64,000 nucleotides of DNA from CAILUG01 sp903844415 (lineage in GTDB: Bacteria > Pseudomonadota > Gammaproteobacteria > Pseudomonadales > Pseudohongiellaceae): the NCBI GenBank assembly GCA_947477655.1, contig CANJTS010000009.1, forward strand, positions 70,829 through 134,828. Reading direction: 5' to 3'. Made by a program: the position numbers and the translations under genes. Positions 1 to 9,900 of the stretch are shown in pieces; the first letter of the stretch is position 1; each line of letters starts with the position of its first letter. The notes below the pieces were generated by a model. That model did no database searches, was not told where the DNA came from, and worked only from the letters and a program-made list of their open reading frames with translations.

Positions 1-59
1 AACTATTCCATCGTTACAAGACTCTGGATCTTAATATCCTGAGCAAGATGAAAGGTTAA
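1..59 (+). CDS. nuoK: NADH-quinone oxidoreductase subunit K, 3' end only
   Basis: The first bases read in the third frame as LFHRYKTLDLNILSKMKG followed by TAA at 57-59. This resembles the usual polar C-terminal tail of NuoK, the small antiporter-like membrane subunit of complex I. It sits immediately before nuoL with a 14-base gap containing a GGGAGA ribosome binding site. The rest of the gene lies outside the window. The call rests on position and on the tail pattern, so it is good but not certain. Confidence 0.75.
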   Translation, partial: LFHRYKTLDLNILSKMKG

Positions 60-73
60 GGGAGACAAGATAA

Positions 74-1909
74 ATGCTGGACATGTTGTGGTTAGTACCA
101 ACCATTCCCTTGGTAGGTTTTCTCATTCTTACTCTCAGTAGCGGTAAGTTACCCGAAGTGCCTGCTGCTATTGTGGGTGCCGGTTCCATCGGTCTATCGT
201 TTGTAGTGGCATTGTTGGTTGGCCTCGAATTCATCGGTAGTCAGGCTACGTCTTATTCACAAAATTTGTACACCTGGATGTCGGTTGGTACTTTTGAAGC
301 CGGTTTCTCCTTTTATCTCGATGGTGTATCACTGGTAATGATGTTCATTATTACCGGCATTGGTTTTTTGATTCATGTTTACGCTACCGGTTACATGCAC
401 AAAGACGCAAGTTATGCGCGTTTTTTCGCTTACATGAACCTGTTTGTAGCTGCGATGTTGATTCTAGTATTGGGTGATAATCTTTTATTGTTGTTCATGG
501 GTTGGGAGGGTGTTGGTCTGTGTTCCTACCTTTTGATTGGGTTCTGGTATACCGATTCAAACAATGGTTATTGTGCCCGAAAAGCTTTTGTTGTGACGCG
601 GGTAGGGGATGCCTCAATGGCGCTGGGTTTGTTCCTGCTATTTGTAACCTTAGGCACACTTAATATTCAGGAGATCTTGGTCTTAGCACAAAGCCAATAT
701 CCAGTGGGATCAGGCATTGCTACTGCTGTTACCTTGCTGTTGCTCGGTGGTGCTGTTGGTAAATCCGCGCAATTACCTTTACAAACTTGGTTGCCCGATG
801 CAATGGCAGGGCCAACGCCAATTTCCGCGTTGATACATGCCGCCACAATGGTAACCGCAGGGGTTTACCTAATTGCACGTACCCATGTGCTTTATATTCT
901 GGCACCCGATGTGCAGTATTTAGTCGGAGTTATCGGTGCTATTACCTTATTGATCGCTGGTTTCACGGCGTTAACCCAAAGTGATATTAAAAAGGTGTTG
1001 GCTTTTTCTACTATGAGCCAAATTGGTTACATGTTTTTGGCGTTGGGAGTAGGCGCGTGGGGCAGCGCGATTTTCCATTTGATGACACACGCCTTCTTCA
1101 AGGCTTTGTTATTCCTCACGGCGGGCTCCATCATCCTGGCCATGCATCACGAACAAAATATTTTCAAAATGGGTGGCTTGCGTAAAGACCTACCCTGGTC
1201 ACATGCTTTGTTTCTAATTGGTACCGTCGCGTTAGTTGCTTTGCCATTTACGTCGGGATTTTTTAGCAAGGAAGAAATTCTGGCCAGTGCATTGGCTCAT
1301 CATGAAGGCGGATATTTACTGTGGTTGGCGGGTGTGGCGGGTGCTTTCATGACTGGTCTTTACAGTTTTCGTCTATATTTCCTTGTGTTCTGGGGGAAGA
1401 AAACCCATGACGGTCACGAGGTCATGGGTCTGCATTTGCAAGGACCACTCGTTGTGTTGGCGGTGTTGTCATTAGTTGGTGGATATTTTGTTATCCCGGT
1501 AGAAACGGTATTTCCTGAATTAGCCGAGCATCATCCCTCGTTATTTTATCAAGCCATAATGATGGGTTTGCCCATGCTAGGCATTTTTGTCGCCTGGCTG
1601 GTGTTTGTTAAAAAAATCATCAACACAGACAAGCTTGTCGATTCGGGTTTTGGTGCCTTGTTACACCGTTTTTGGTTTACGCAGTGGGGCATGGATTGGT
1701 TATATGACCGCATTATTGTGGCGCCTTATGTGGGCTTGGCCAAACTTAACAAGAATGACTTTATAGATTCGTTTTATAACGGCACTGCCAAATTAACTTT
1801 GATTTTGCATGGCTTAGTGAGTGACACCCAGACCGGGCAATTGCGCTGGTATGCCATTACCCTTGCGAGCGGCCTCTTGCTCTTGGTCAGCCTCGGAGTA
1901 TTGCTATGA
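74..1909 (+). CDS. nuoL: NADH-quinone oxidoreductase subunit L
   Basis: Membrane proton-pumping subunit of respiratory complex I, 611 residues, the normal family length. Many hydrophobic helices run along the whole protein. The antiporter signature is visible: E145 in MGWEGVGLCSYLLIGFW and K230 in GKSAQLPLQTWLPDAM, the charged residues that carry the proton channel in NuoL/MrpA-type subunits. The C-terminal part (about 510-611) fits the lateral helix and final anchor. The start at 74 is preceded by GGGAGA. The stop overlaps the start of nuoM by four bases (ATGA), so the genes are translationally coupled in one operon. Confidence 0.97.
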   Translation: MLDMLWLVPTIPLVGFLILTLSSGKLPEVPAAIVGAGSIGLSFVVALLVGLEFIGSQATSYSQNLYTWMSVGTFEAGFSFYLDGVSLVMMFIITGIGFLIHVYATGYMHKDASYARFFAYMNLFVAAMLILVLGDNLLLLFMGWEGVGLCSYLLIGFWYTDSNNGYCARKAFVVTRVGDASMALGLFLLFVTLGTLNIQEILVLAQSQYPVGSGIATAVTLLLLGGAVGKSAQLPLQTWLPDAMAGPTPISALIHAATMVTAGVYLIARTHVLYILAPDVQYLVGVIGAITLLIAGFTALTQSDIKKVLAFSTMSQIGYMFLALGVGAWGSAIFHLMTHAFFKALLFLTAGSIILAMHHEQNIFKMGGLRKDLPWSHALFLIGTVALVALPFTSGFFSKEEILASALAHHEGGYLLWLAGVAGAFMTGLYSFRLYFLVFWGKKTHDGHEVMGLHLQGPLVVLAVLSLVGGYFVIPVETVFPELAEHHPSLFYQAIMMGLPMLGIFVAWLVFVKKIINTDKLVDSGFGALLHRFWFTQWGMDWLYDRIIVAPYVGLAKLNKNDFIDSFYNGTAKLTLILHGLVSDTQTGQLRWYAITLASGLLLLVSLGVLL

Positions 1910-3405
1910 TTTTGGTGTGGTTGATTGCTATTCTTTTTGTAGGTGGCATTGGTGCTTGGCTGTCTGAAAGCAGGGGTGCTCAACACCCTCGTGTGATTGC
2001 ACTGTGCGCTATTGGGCTAGATCTGTTTTTAGTCATAATGATGCTGGTAGCGCCTGCTGCGATTGGTTTGGATGCCAGCAACATTGCTCAATTAGGGCAA
2101 AGCGGTGATTGGTTCGTGTTGTATCAAGCTGACTGGATTCCGCGGTTTGGGGTGAGTTTTATTTTTGGTGCGGACGGCCTGACCTTGTTGCTAATAGCCC
2201 TGACGGTCTTTTTGGGAATGATGGCACTAGGCTCCGCGTGGGGCGAAATTCATGAACGCAGCGGTTTCTTCTATTTCAATCTGCTCTGGACACTTGCTGG
2301 TGTTATCGGTGTATTCACCGCACTGGATTTGTTCCTGTTTTTCTTCTTCTGGGAGGTGATGTTGATCCCGATGTATTTCATCATTGCAATCTGGGGTCAT
2401 GAGAACAAGGAATATGCGGCGATGAAATTTTTCATCTTCACCCAGGTAAGCGGGATGATTATGCTGCTCAGTATTCTGGTGCTCGCCTATTATTACTACC
2501 TTGGTACAGGGGTTGTGTCGTTTAGCTATTTTGAATTGCTGGGCACCGATATTCCGCCGGAAATTTCCATGTTCGTCATGTTAGGTTTCTTCATCGCTTT
2601 TGCCACCAAATTGCCGGCAGTACCATTTCATAACTGGTTACCGGATGCGCATTCACAAGCGCCCACTGCAGGTTCGGTACTACTGGCGGGTATCCTGCTG
2701 AAAACGGGAGCTTACGGACTCATTCGGTTTGCAGTACCCCTTTTTCCTGAGCCCAGTATGGCCTTTGCACCAGTTGCCATGACGATGGGTGTTATCAGTA
2801 TTCTTTACACGGCGAAAGTTGCTTTCGCGCAGACCGACTTGAAGCGTCTGATTGCCTATACCTCGGTCAGTCATATGGGTTTTGTATTACTCGGTGTTTA
2901 TGCATGGAATGCACAAGCCTTGCAGGGTGCCGTGATGACCATGTTGGCCCACGGCTTCAGTGCTGCGGCATTGTTTATGTTGGCAGGGGGGTTACAACAC
3001 CGCATCCATACCCGTGATATGGACAAGATGGGTGGCCTCTGGGGTGTTGCACCCAAAATGGGTTTTATGGCGTTGTTTTTCACGGTAGCTGCGGTTGGTA
3101 TGCCGGGGCTGGGCAATTTCGTCGGTGAGTTCTTGGTGTTGCTCGGCAGCTTTCAGGTTAACGTATTGACTACCGCTTTTGCTTCACTAGGCCTCATTGT
3201 GGCAGCGGTGTATTCCTTGATCGTGATCCAGAAAGTATTTCACGGCAAAAATATCAACAATCACGCAATGGCCGATCTAGGCGCTGTTGAAATGATGTGT
3301 TTTTCCCTGATGTTAGTAGGGCTGGTGTGGATGGGTATGTACCCACAAAGCATGCTGGACTTGGCGCAGCCAACCTTGCAGTCGCTCGGCATATTTTTTC
3401 CGTAA
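1906..3405 (+). CDS. nuoM: NADH-quinone oxidoreductase subunit M
   Basis: Second large antiporter-like subunit of complex I, 499 residues, usual length. E150 in FFFWEVMLIPMYF and K235 in FATKLPAVPFHNWLPDAH are the conserved membrane charged residues of NuoM; the segment HSQAPTAGSVLLAGILLKTG follows, as expected. Fourteen or so hydrophobic helices. It overlaps nuoL by four bases and is followed by an 85-base gap before nuoN that contains a short triple repeat. Confidence 0.97.
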   Translation: MILVWLIAILFVGGIGAWLSESRGAQHPRVIALCAIGLDLFLVIMMLVAPAAIGLDASNIAQLGQSGDWFVLYQADWIPRFGVSFIFGADGLTLLLIALTVFLGMMALGSAWGEIHERSGFFYFNLLWTLAGVIGVFTALDLFLFFFFWEVMLIPMYFIIAIWGHENKEYAAMKFFIFTQVSGMIMLLSILVLAYYYYLGTGVVSFSYFELLGTDIPPEISMFVMLGFFIAFATKLPAVPFHNWLPDAHSQAPTAGSVLLAGILLKTGAYGLIRFAVPLFPEPSMAFAPVAMTMGVISILYTAKVAFAQTDLKRLIAYTSVSHMGFVLLGVYAWNAQALQGAVMTMLAHGFSAAALFMLAGGLQHRIHTRDMDKMGGLWGVAPKMGFMALFFTVAAVGMPGLGNFVGEFLVLLGSFQVNVLTTAFASLGLIVAAVYSLIVIQKVFHGKNINNHAMADLGAVEMMCFSLMLVGLVWMGMYPQSMLDLAQPTLQSLGIFFP

Positions 3406-3455
3406 CCACTAAGCTTTTCGTAACCAGTAAACTTGCTGTAACTAATAAAGATAGT
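3402..3455 (+). repeat. Three imperfect 18-bp tandem units between nuoM and nuoN
   Basis: Units begin GTAACCACTAAG (3402), GTAACCAGTAAAC (3420) and GTAACTAATAAAG (3438). The first unit contains the nuoM stop codon, so the array extends the 3' end of the gene. Spacing is exactly 18 bases. No known function; it may have arisen by slippage of the stop-codon region. Confidence 0.55.
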
Positions 3456-3490
3456 TGCTTGCTCAAAGATAACGAACACAGGCACAAGAC

Positions 3491-4957
3491 ATGAGTTCTG
3501 ACGCACTAATCGACTTACTCCAGATCATTCTGCTGACAGTAACTACTGTGGTGGTGATGATTACAGCGGCTTTCAAACGGGATCATGGTCTGATCAACTC
3601 GTTGACACAGGCGGGTTTGTTTATCACCTTGTTGATTTTTGTTTTTATTGAACCCGTTACCCCCTTGCAAGTAACACCTCTGTTGATTTTCGATGACTAC
3701 AGTCTATTTTTTTCCAACTTGATCATTGTTGGAGCGATTGCAGTGACTGCGCTTGCCTATCCGTATTTTGAAAAACACCACCCGCAAAATGAAGAGTTTT
3801 ACATGTTGTTGCTTACTGCCACCCTCGGAGCTGTGGTGTTGGTGTGCAGCAATCATTTTGTTTCGTTCTTTTTAGGGATGGAAATTACCGGTATCAGTCT
3901 ATACGCAATGATTGCTTATCCTGTGCATGCCAGCAAAGCGGCAAAATATCCGCTTGAAGCTGCCATTAAATATTTGATCATGTCGGGCATTGCCTCGGCG
4001 GTGATGTTATTTGGTATGGCTCTGATGTACGCCATGACCGGCACTTTTGAATTTAATACATTGGCCGCAAGCGCTGCAGCACAAGGATCTGAACTCAATC
4101 CAATGTTGCTGATTGGGTTATTGATGATTATCGGTGGCATCGCCTTTAAACTTTCTCTGGTGCCTTTTCATATCTGGACACCCGATGTTTATGAAGGTGC
4201 ACCGGTCCCTGTAACTGCTTTTCTGGCGACAATTTCTAAAGCTGCGATGGTTGCAGTTACCTTGCGCTTACTGCTGGCCGCTCAGGCTTTTGAATTTGGT
4301 CAGATAACTCTAGTGCTATCGTTGATGGCTGCTGCCTCTATGATTCTAGGTAACCTGTTGGCGGTAATGCAAAATAATGTAAAACGTTTGTTTGCCTATT
4401 CATCCATTGCTCATCTTGGGTATTTGATGGTGGTAGTGATAGCTGCAGCTGTTGTTCCCGATATGTTGAGCATAGAAAGTATGTCCTACTACATAACTGC
4501 GTATTTTGTGATGTCGCTGGCGGGGTTTGCAGTAACCAGCGCCTTGTCTAACGCGGGCAAAGAACTGGATATGGTTAGCGACTATCAAGGTCTGTTCTGG
4601 CGTAATCCGTGGTTGGCAGCTGTGATGATTACAGTATTGCTGTCGTTGGCGGGAATTCCACTTACCGCTGGTTTTATCGGCAAGTTCTATATTTTTACTA
4701 CCGGCGTACAAGGGCAACTATGGTTTTTGCTGACCATGCTAATCATCGGCAGTGCGATTGGTTTGTATTACTACTTGCGGCTTATTTTCACCATGCTACA
4801 GCCCGCTGCAGATGGTTTGACTTCCGATCCAGCTACTGCACAAATCCCCTTTGGTACCCATGCTGTATTGGCATCTATGACGCTTGCCATTATTTGTCTG
4901 GGTGTTTACCCAATGCCACTTATCAACGTTTTACAAAGTCTGGCTGCTTCATTTTGA
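3491..4957 (+). CDS. nuoN: NADH-quinone oxidoreductase subunit N
   Basis: Third antiporter-like membrane subunit of complex I, 488 residues, full length. K220 lies in IAFKLSLVPFHIWTPDVYEGAP, the NuoN signature, and NVKRLFAYSSIAHLGY is the conserved helix further on. Last gene of the nuo operon; the next gene, 119 bases on, points the other way. No clear rho-independent terminator is visible between them. Confidence 0.97.
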   Translation: MSSDALIDLLQIILLTVTTVVVMITAAFKRDHGLINSLTQAGLFITLLIFVFIEPVTPLQVTPLLIFDDYSLFFSNLIIVGAIAVTALAYPYFEKHHPQNEEFYMLLLTATLGAVVLVCSNHFVSFFLGMEITGISLYAMIAYPVHASKAAKYPLEAAIKYLIMSGIASAVMLFGMALMYAMTGTFEFNTLAASAAAQGSELNPMLLIGLLMIIGGIAFKLSLVPFHIWTPDVYEGAPVPVTAFLATISKAAMVAVTLRLLLAAQAFEFGQITLVLSLMAAASMILGNLLAVMQNNVKRLFAYSSIAHLGYLMVVVIAAAVVPDMLSIESMSYYITAYFVMSLAGFAVTSALSNAGKELDMVSDYQGLFWRNPWLAAVMITVLLSLAGIPLTAGFIGKFYIFTTGVQGQLWFLLTMLIIGSAIGLYYYLRLIFTMLQPAADGLTSDPATAQIPFGTHAVLASMTLAIICLGVYPMPLINVLQSLAASF

Positions 4958-5076
4958 ACTAATTAAAAGCCCATGCAGTTAAGCTTGATGCGTTAATTGG
5001 TGAGAACCCTACTAATGCGGTTAGGCGTGTCGACTAAAGCTTTATCTTTGCCTGACCTGGAAAAAACTATCAACTA

Positions 5077-6729
5077 TCAACGCACTTCCTGCAGTTGATA
5101 CACACGAAAACTAAGATAGTCGTTTATTAATGCGTGATCGGAGCATTCGAGCAGCTGGCCTTGGCAACTAAGTGCTACTTCACGCGCGGCACGTAAACCA
5201 GCATCCAATGGTAATCCGGCAAACGCCATCAACTGAGCACCGAGATATGAAATGTCGAGTGCAGCAGTTGATACTGACTCGTTGTAATCACCAAAGTTCG
5301 CACTCAATTGATATTCTGTCAGGTATTGGATCTGTTGGTTGCTAACATTGCTTGCTATACGGTCGCGGTTTAGCAGCTCTGGATGCTGGGTGAATTGCCA
5401 GCTCACTTCCGGTTGATGATCGCCAAACCAGCCAATTATGCGTGGGCGTGGCGACTGCAACCAATACTCGGCAAGGCGAATAAAATCATCTGAAGAAGTT
5501 CGCATACGCGCCAGATAATCCGCGAGTGGGGCACCCTTTTGTTGACTGATTTCTTCAAACGCAGGCGGTACTGGCAACCTGCCGTCGCCATGTGGACCGT
5601 GATTACGTACGGTCAACGCTAAAATAAATACTGGTCTGGTATCAATGCTGCGCTCGATCAACGCCAGGGCTTTGTCAAACAACACTTGATCGGTGGTTGA
5701 CTGCCAGTCGCGCGGCAGATCCAAATCTTGCGCAGCATAAAACTCTTCAAACCCATAATATCCATAGGCCGATTTGGCATTCAAAAAGTTGCCCTGCGTT
5801 GGATATACAGCAATAGTTCTATATCCCAAGGCTGCTAGTTTGGCAGGCAGTGTATTTTGCATACGCGGTGCTAACGAAACTGGGGCATAGGCGCCGCCGC
5901 GTCCAAACACACGCCAGTCGAAACCAGTCAGCAGTGCAAACTCAGATAGCCATGTACCACCCCCAGTGGAATGAGCCAGCAGGGGTCCTTGTTGAGTCCG
6001 TTGGGCGGCAGCCAAGGGGTGTAACATGGCTTGATCACAAACACTCTCAGCACAATCGCGAATTAAGGTCGGATTAAATGTGCTTTCCTCAAGCACCAAA
6101 AAGATATCAGGGCGAATGCCTGTATCTTGCTTTGCCATTGCGGGATCTTCGACAGTAAATTGGGTTTGTATCAGTTCGGCTGGCAAGCTTGCTTTGATAA
6201 CGCGATTGTCGAAGAAAAAGTTCAAGCGGTCGACCACCCCACTGACGTAACCCATGCCGTTCATAATCGCAAACGCGTCATACATTTCATTTTCAATAGC
6301 GTTGGCGCGTGCTTGCTCGTTCGACATAAAAGGAGCGCCAAATCCAAGTACCAATGATGCCGCGGCTAGCAAGATTCTAATGTGCTGTCCGTGCGATTCG
6401 TCCAGCATGCTTTGCAGAGGCTTCTCAAAACGAAGTCCAATAGCCAGACATATACCAAATCCTATACACACGCTCAGCAGAGCTAAGCCAAGCAATGGGT
6501 AGTTAATAAAAATATAGAAATTTTCAAGGGGTTCCAACATGAAGAAAACCACGTCGGCAGCCGATATTGCTCCACCCAGGTAAGCCTGCTTGATGACCGA
6601 AAGCAGCACCACAAAACTCATTGTGTAAAATAGCAAGGCACCCGCTGTCCACAGTCGCCGCACCAGTGCAAACAGGATTCCAAAAACGACCAATACGGCA
6701 ATGAGAGTGCTAAGGCTGGGGTAAATCAT
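5077..6729 (-). CDS. LTA synthase family / sulfatase-fold membrane transferase
   Basis: 550-residue inner-membrane protein. The first ~140 residues form about four to five hydrophobic helices; the rest is a periplasmic alkaline-phosphatase/sulfatase-fold domain. Motifs seen: DIFLVLEEST (metal site), HSTGGGTWLSEF with the likely nucleophile Thr, NHGPHGDG, and WFGDHQPE near the end. This is the pattern of LtaS and the osmoregulated-glucan phosphoglycerol transferase MdoB/OpgB. In a Gram-negative cell a glycerophosphate or phosphoethanolamine transfer to glucans or lipids is the usual role; the exact substrate cannot be read. It lies 3' of the TonB receptor on the same strand but the receptor has its own terminator, so it is probably a separate unit. 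Confidence 0.85.
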   Translation of the reverse strand: MIYPSLSTLIAVLVVFGILFALVRRLWTAGALLFYTMSFVVLLSVIKQAYLGGAISAADVVFFMLEPLENFYIFINYPLLGLALLSVCIGFGICLAIGLRFEKPLQSMLDESHGQHIRILLAAASLVLGFGAPFMSNEQARANAIENEMYDAFAIMNGMGYVSGVVDRLNFFFDNRVIKASLPAELIQTQFTVEDPAMAKQDTGIRPDIFLVLEESTFNPTLIRDCAESVCDQAMLHPLAAAQRTQQGPLLAHSTGGGTWLSEFALLTGFDWRVFGRGGAYAPVSLAPRMQNTLPAKLAALGYRTIAVYPTQGNFLNAKSAYGYYGFEEFYAAQDLDLPRDWQSTTDQVLFDKALALIERSIDTRPVFILALTVRNHGPHGDGRLPVPPAFEEISQQKGAPLADYLARMRTSSDDFIRLAEYWLQSPRPRIIGWFGDHQPEVSWQFTQHPELLNRDRIASNVSNQQIQYLTEYQLSANFGDYNESVSTAALDISYLGAQLMAFAGLPLDAGLRAAREVALSCQGQLLECSDHALINDYLSFRVYQLQEVR

Positions 6730-6872
6730 ATTAATTTTTCATAACTGGCGGGAGCCGTCCAAACATTTATAGACGGGTTGTTTGTAGTGTCGCATAAAAC
6801 TGGCTAACAAATAGAGTTTTGTAAGGTAATTAGCGATGCAAATTCCAACAGAGTTCTGTTGTTATTTTTTCC

Positions 6873-6904
6873 AAAAAAAACGGCGGACCCAAAGGCCCGC
6901 CGTT
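6873..6904 (-). terminator. Rho-independent terminator of the TonB receptor gene
   Basis: On the minus strand a GC-rich hairpin (CGGCGGGCC, short loop, GGTCCGCCG; 6881-6902) is followed by eight T (6873-6880 on plus read as A). It lies 28 bases after the receptor stop codon. A hairpin of the same design is at 55552-55577. Confidence 0.85.
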
Positions 6905-6929
6905 TATATTTACCGACTTTTTACTAGAT

Positions 6930-9900
6930 TTAAAAAGATGCTTTCAAGCCTAGGAAGAAGCGACGACCCAATGTGTCATAGTAACCAGCGTTGTAGGAAC
7001 CAGCGCTCGGTAAGCTGAACCCGCTTGGATTAACGCAACCAGGCGCACCGTTACAATACGAGGTCAAAACGCTACCCTGTTTAACGCCGGTGTTTATACC
7101 GACTAGTTCAGGTTTGCCATCGAGTAGGTTGGTTATGCCACCACGTAACACAAATACCTCGCTGATGTTCCAGTTGAAGGACATATCCAAGATATTGTAG
7201 TCCGCAGATTTGACCTCTGCCATGTATCCACCACCACCCATGGGGTTGTAGGCAAGCAGGATGCCTTTAGCGCCGCCAGTAACAGCTTGGTTGTTCTTGA
7301 TGATTGCCTGTTGCGTGGCATAAGCAGCAGTATTAACGCCTGGCAGGTGACGCCAGCGCAGGTTTACACTCCAGTCGTTGAGAGAGTAGTTGATAGAGCC
7401 AAACAAGCGGTAGTCATACGCCCCCCCGTTGGTTCCTGACAAGTTTGGTCCAAGTGTACCGGTCCAATCAGTTTCCACATCGTAAGCCGCGGCTGACTGC
7501 TTAGTTCTGTAGTAGTCAAGGACGGTAGCCTGCATGCTGAGCCCCAAATTGCCGGGTAAACCTACGAGTGCTTCCAGATCACCAAACCAGTTGACGCCGA
7601 TATCAAGACCTTGGGTTTTAATAGTGGCTAGGTTATCGTAAGACAACGAGGTCGTTAAGGAGCCGCCGGTGACCTTGTCTCTTGGTAGTAACTGGCAAGC
7701 TTCGGTCGCCGCGGCAGTTGCTGCTGCTGCCTTGGTGGTGACCTGATTCTGGCCAAAGCAACGGAACGCTGCGTAGTCCATCGAATACAGCATGATCGCG
7801 TCTTGAATTTCAATCCTATAGGCATCGAACGATGCATTTAAGCCCGATAACCATTCGTTGTCCCAAGGGGAAGTGGCAACTGCCCCAAAGGTGTAAGTAT
7901 CGGCTGTCTCGGAAATTAGGTTGCGGTTGCCCTGTTGTTGCACCCACGCGAAGCCACCACCAGCTGCACCTGCCGCGTCAGAAACGTTGTAGAAGCGGTT
8001 TGCAGCAGGACTGCCGGCTCCACCCATAAGTTCCTGACAGATCAGGAAGGTGCTCTGTGCTCCTGCGGTGGTCTGACCCGGAGCTAGTGCGGTCTGAGGT
8101 TCGCCAGGGTTCAGGATAGGATCGGGCAGTACTCCGCCAGCACCGTACGGAAAGTTCGAGCGAGAACCGCAAGAATCACCGAAGGCACCCCCACCAGTGA
8201 AAATTTCCTGTTGGTTGAGGAAGAGTTCACCAAGGTTTGGCGCACGTGTTGCGCGGTTGAAACCACCACGGAAGCGGAGCTTGTCGTTAACTTCCCAATT
8301 AGCCAAGATTTTCCAAGTTACCTCATCGTCAGTGTGTTCGTACTTGGAGAAACGCGCGCCAAGTTCCAGTTCCACCTTGTTGATAAACGGCAGACCTTCA
8401 ATAACTGGCACCAGCCCCTCTACGTAATAGTCATCGACAGAAGTCGAGGCATCTAATGTGCCAGTTGGGTATACACCCACCACTTGGTCTGTAAACGAGT
8501 TGGTGGACTGCAGACCATCTGGGTAGAACTGCCCGCTATTTTGGCGCATCTGGTAACCGGCCGCTGCACGGACTTCACCTGCAGGAAGCTCCATCACAGA
8601 GCCCTGGAAGTTAAGCTCGACAATATCCTGAAGGTTCTGGGTGCGAGTCTGCAAATCGGCACTGATGGCGTCAAAGCAATTTTTCGAGAGCGGCACATCA
8701 CCTTTGAACAAGGTATCGTAAAGTCCAGATGTGCAAGTAAAGTCACCCACTCCGAAGGTTGGGCGGGTAGCCATAACGGTCTTACCATCTGCGCCCATGT
8801 AGCTGGTGTTGCCCGTGCCTTTAGAATTGCGGCCGTAATCGGGCATGCTAATCAGCCGACGATAGCGTTCGAGTGACAGGTTACCGCCAGCGAGGTTAGA
8901 CGTGGCTGATTCGGCATGGGACGCGTAGGCTTCACCGGTCCAGTCGCGGAATGGTAATTCGAAGTTCATACCTGTTTCTACCTGCCACACCTCGTTAGTA
9001 TTATAAGTATTGCGCGGCGGGAGGCTAAGATTGGGGTTCCAGTTTGGCTGCCACAGGCCACTGGGGTTGTTTCTGCTGTTCAACAAGATAGCCAGCTCAT
9101 TAGGCACAGGGAAATGCGCGCCCGCTGCACCCGAGGGGATGAAGCTCGGGTTCTTGTAAGCGCCGGGATTTGCCGCTACAGCTAATACGGTGGCAGTATC
9201 TCGGTAGTCCAAGGCGGGATTGACTGGGCTGTCTTTGATTGGATCGTAGGGCAGAGATACTTCCCAACCATTTACCACGTTGGTACCGAACAATAGTGTG
9301 CGGGTCTTGCTCTCGGCGAAGGTTCCACGCACATAGAGGTTTACGGTATCGGTCACGTCGAAGTTACCCGACGTGAAAAAGGAGTAACGATCTTGCGGTG
9401 CACTCGCAAGCTGCTGAGAGTTATGCCACTTTATGTTCTTAAACTCGATGCTGGAAGGCGGCCGCGCAGCGTCGAGAGCTGTCTGTGTGTAATATTCGCC
9501 AGTGTCACGCGGGCCTTTGTACTTGGATACGCCACCTTCACTACCGCCTACCCAGATTGTGCCATCGGGGTTGAAGTTGAAGCCGCCACTGTTTGGAATT
9601 CCGGTAGCAGGTAACCCAAGCGGATTGACGACGTTAGTGCCGGCCGGGCGCGCGACATGCAGTGCGTTGATGGTATTGATGTGTGGACAGCTGCCATGAC
9701 CGAGGGCAATATAACCGCTGCTGCAACTGTAGCTGTTGATACCTTGTAGGCCAAAGGTGCCGCCTACTAAAGGATTTTGCCAGCGGTCTTTCTCGTAGAT
9801 CTCACGTCCTAATTCAAGTGCTGCTTTGCGGCTGTAGCGTTCCAGCCCCATGGTGACGTTGCCGCGACCATCGGCGAAGTTGGCTCCCAATACTGCAGAG

